In this document: positions 52,801-55,800 of the stretch, piece by piece
Layout of the letters: each line of letters starts with the position of its first letter
How positions within the stretch are numbered: position 1 is the first letter of the stretch
Assembly: GCA_032164245.1 (NCBI GenBank)
Contig: JAVMKO010000003.1
Span: 5,652,651-5,716,650 of the forward strand
DNA: 64,000 nt
From: Sternotherus odoratus
Lineage: Eukaryota; Chordata; Testudines; Kinosternidae
Reading direction: 5' to 3'
Translations under genes and position numbers: made by a program
Notes under the pieces: model-generated
What the model was told of the DNA's origin: nothing
Seen by the model: the letters and a program-made list of their open reading frames with translations, nothing else
The model's database searches: none

Positions 52801-55800
52801 TTTATGGTCTACTAGCCCAGGCATGTCGCATCTTAGGCGGGGGTTCCGTTCCACGGTTTCTGCGTAAAGCGGAAACCCCATTGAAGTCAATGGCGGGCGA
52901 TATAGCCAGTTGTAACAGAAGTGTTTATATTTTTAGTTTTCCGTTTCTTTTTTTTTTTTTTTTGGTCCACCGCGTAAAGCGGAAACTGCGCAAGTTAAAT
53001 GCGCGTAAAATGCAACATGCCTGTAAGTGTACTGTACAGTATTCTGTACAATAAGTGAAAATATAGTAATAGACTTTGCCATATCACTTTGTTACTAAAC
53101 CTTTGCAGAGAAGAGAACGCAATTATGTTAGAGAGAATTACACTATAAGACATATGGATCAGCAAACTATAGAATAGTTTTTCTACTGTAATAGTATGTG
53201 TAAACCTAGCCACCTTTAACATTTTTGTTTGCTTCTTTTCCAAATAGAGTGGAATAAATTTTGTCAATTTATTTTGTTTAAAGCAGTAATACAGTGAATC
53301 ACAGAATTGTAGAAACGTACGACTGGAAGGGACCTTGATAAAGTCATCTAATTCAGTCCTTTGCACTGAGACAGGGAAAAGTCTTGCACAGATCACCCTG
53401 AGAAGTGTTTGTCTAACGTGTTAAAAAAAACCCTCCAATGATGGAGATTCCACAACCTCCCAGGTAGTTCATCCAATGCTTAATTACCCTGACAGTTAGG
53501 AAGTTTTTCCTAACATCTAACCTAAATCTCCCCTGCTGCAATTTAAGTTCATTACTTCTTGTCCTGTTGTCAGTGGGTAATCACCTTCCTGTTTATAACA
53601 GCCTTTTATGTACTTGAAGACTGTTCTGTCCCCCCTCAGTCATCTCTTCTCTAGGCTAAAGCAGCACAATTTTTTCAATTTTTCCTCATAGGTCATGTTT
53701 TCTAGACCTTCAGTCATTTTTGTTGTTCTCCTCTGAACTTTCTCCACATCTTTCCCAAAATGCGGTGCCCAGAAATGCTGAAGCTAAAGCCTTGTTAATG
53801 CTGAGTGGAAAAATTCTTGCGTCTTGCTTACAACACTATTGATAATATATTCCAGAATGATTTTTTTTAGAACAGTATTATGTTGATGACTCCTGTTTAG
53901 TTTGTGATCCACTATAGCCCCTATATCCTTTTCTGCAGTCCTCCTTCCTAGGCAGTCATTTCCCATTTTGTATTTGTGCAACTGGTTCTTCCTTCATAAA
54001 TGCAGTATTTTGCATTTTGAATATTGAATTTCATATTGAATTTCATCCTATTTATTTCAGACCATTTATCCAATTTGTCAAGAGCCATTTTGAATTCAAA
54101 TCCTGTCCTTCAAAATATTTGCAATCCCTCCTAGCATGGTATTGTGTGCAAACTTTGTAAGTGTACTCTCGATGCCATTATCCAAATCATTTTGGAAGAT
54201 ATTGAATAGAACCGGAACCAGAACAGATCCCTGAGATGTCCCCCACTTCGATTTGGCCTTCCTGCTTTACTATGAATCCACTGAGTAACCACTCGAGTAC
54301 AGCTTTGCAATCAGTTGTCCACCCACCTTGCAGTAGGTTCATCTACGCTATACTGCCCTAGTTTGCTTATGAGATGATCAAGTGAGACAGTATTAAAAAC
54401 TTTACTAAATTCGAAATGTATCACATCTATTGCTTCCCCCCATCCACAAGTCTTGTTAATCTGTCAAAGAATGTGTCATTCTGATAATTATGTAACACAT
54501 AGGCAGATGACAAGATACTTTAAATCATACATCAAATATTCAGAACTCTTCTCTCAAAAAGTTTTCCCTTCTCTGAAAATTTTTTTTCACCCAATAATCA
54601 AAGTAGTCCATGCACTTAGTTATACTGTACTGCTATAAATTTAAGGCCCACTCTTCAATCTTACACACACAAAATTCCATTTGAAGTTAATGAGAATTTT
54701 GCCTGACTACGGACAGCAGGATGGGGCCACGTTTTCTCTGGATTAAAGGTTTGAAAACATGACAGACTATAGGTAAAGTTTTCAAAAGCATCTAAGAGCT
54801 TTTCTTTACATACAGCACTGATCCGTAGGATCAGGGCTTATGTTTGGGTGTACAAGGCCCAGTCTTGCTCCCATTCAAAATCAATAAAACTCACATTGAC
54901 TTCAGTGAGAGCAGGATTGGACCCTTTAAACCACTGCAACCTATACCACTAAAAAATAGGCCCCAGTTCTGAAAGGTACTACGGTGAAATTACTCATGTG
55001 TTGTTGAACTGGCCTGAGTGGGGGCAAGCTTTACCACAAAGGTGAACTTGGCATTGATTCTCAATTTATGTGCAGAGATAGGAATAGAAAGCTATCAGGT
55101 TCATTTGACACAATTTGTTCTTGAAAAATCCATGCTGACTGCTCCTTATCACCTCATTAACTTCTAGATGTTTTCAAATTGATTTCTTAATTATTTGCTC
55201 CATTATCTTTCCGGGAACAGAAGTTAGATACTTTCCTTTTCATAGCTGTGACATAAAATATAAAATATTATATATATATATACCTATCTCATAGAACTGG
55301 AAAGACCCCGAAAGGTCCTCAAGTCCAGTCCCCTGCCTACACTGGCAGGACCAAGTACTGTCCCCTGACAGATTTTCTGCACCAGATCCCTAACTGGCCC
55401 CCTCAAGGATTGAACTCACAACCCTGGGTTTAACAGACCAATGCTCAAACCACTGAGCTATTCCTTGTAAACAATCCCTTTGCAATCACAAAAAGACAGT
55501 AAATATTACCTGCATATTTTTCTTTTACAGATTCATCCAAAGACCAGAAACAGTGATCGTAAGCAAAGACCTGTAGTAAAACAAACCAACAGGACATCTT
55601 ATAAAAACTATAATCAAATCAAACCCAAAAAAGTATCCTTATTTTGTTAGTGATATAGGTGGTTAGCTGACATATATGCCTCTGCTCCGATTCTAACCAT
55701 CCTCCACAAGACACCACCTTTATTTGCTTTCTATTTTGGTGCTTAATCAAATTCAAGCTAATTTACTTTACTGTACTTTTTATATGGTTTATTTTATCAG

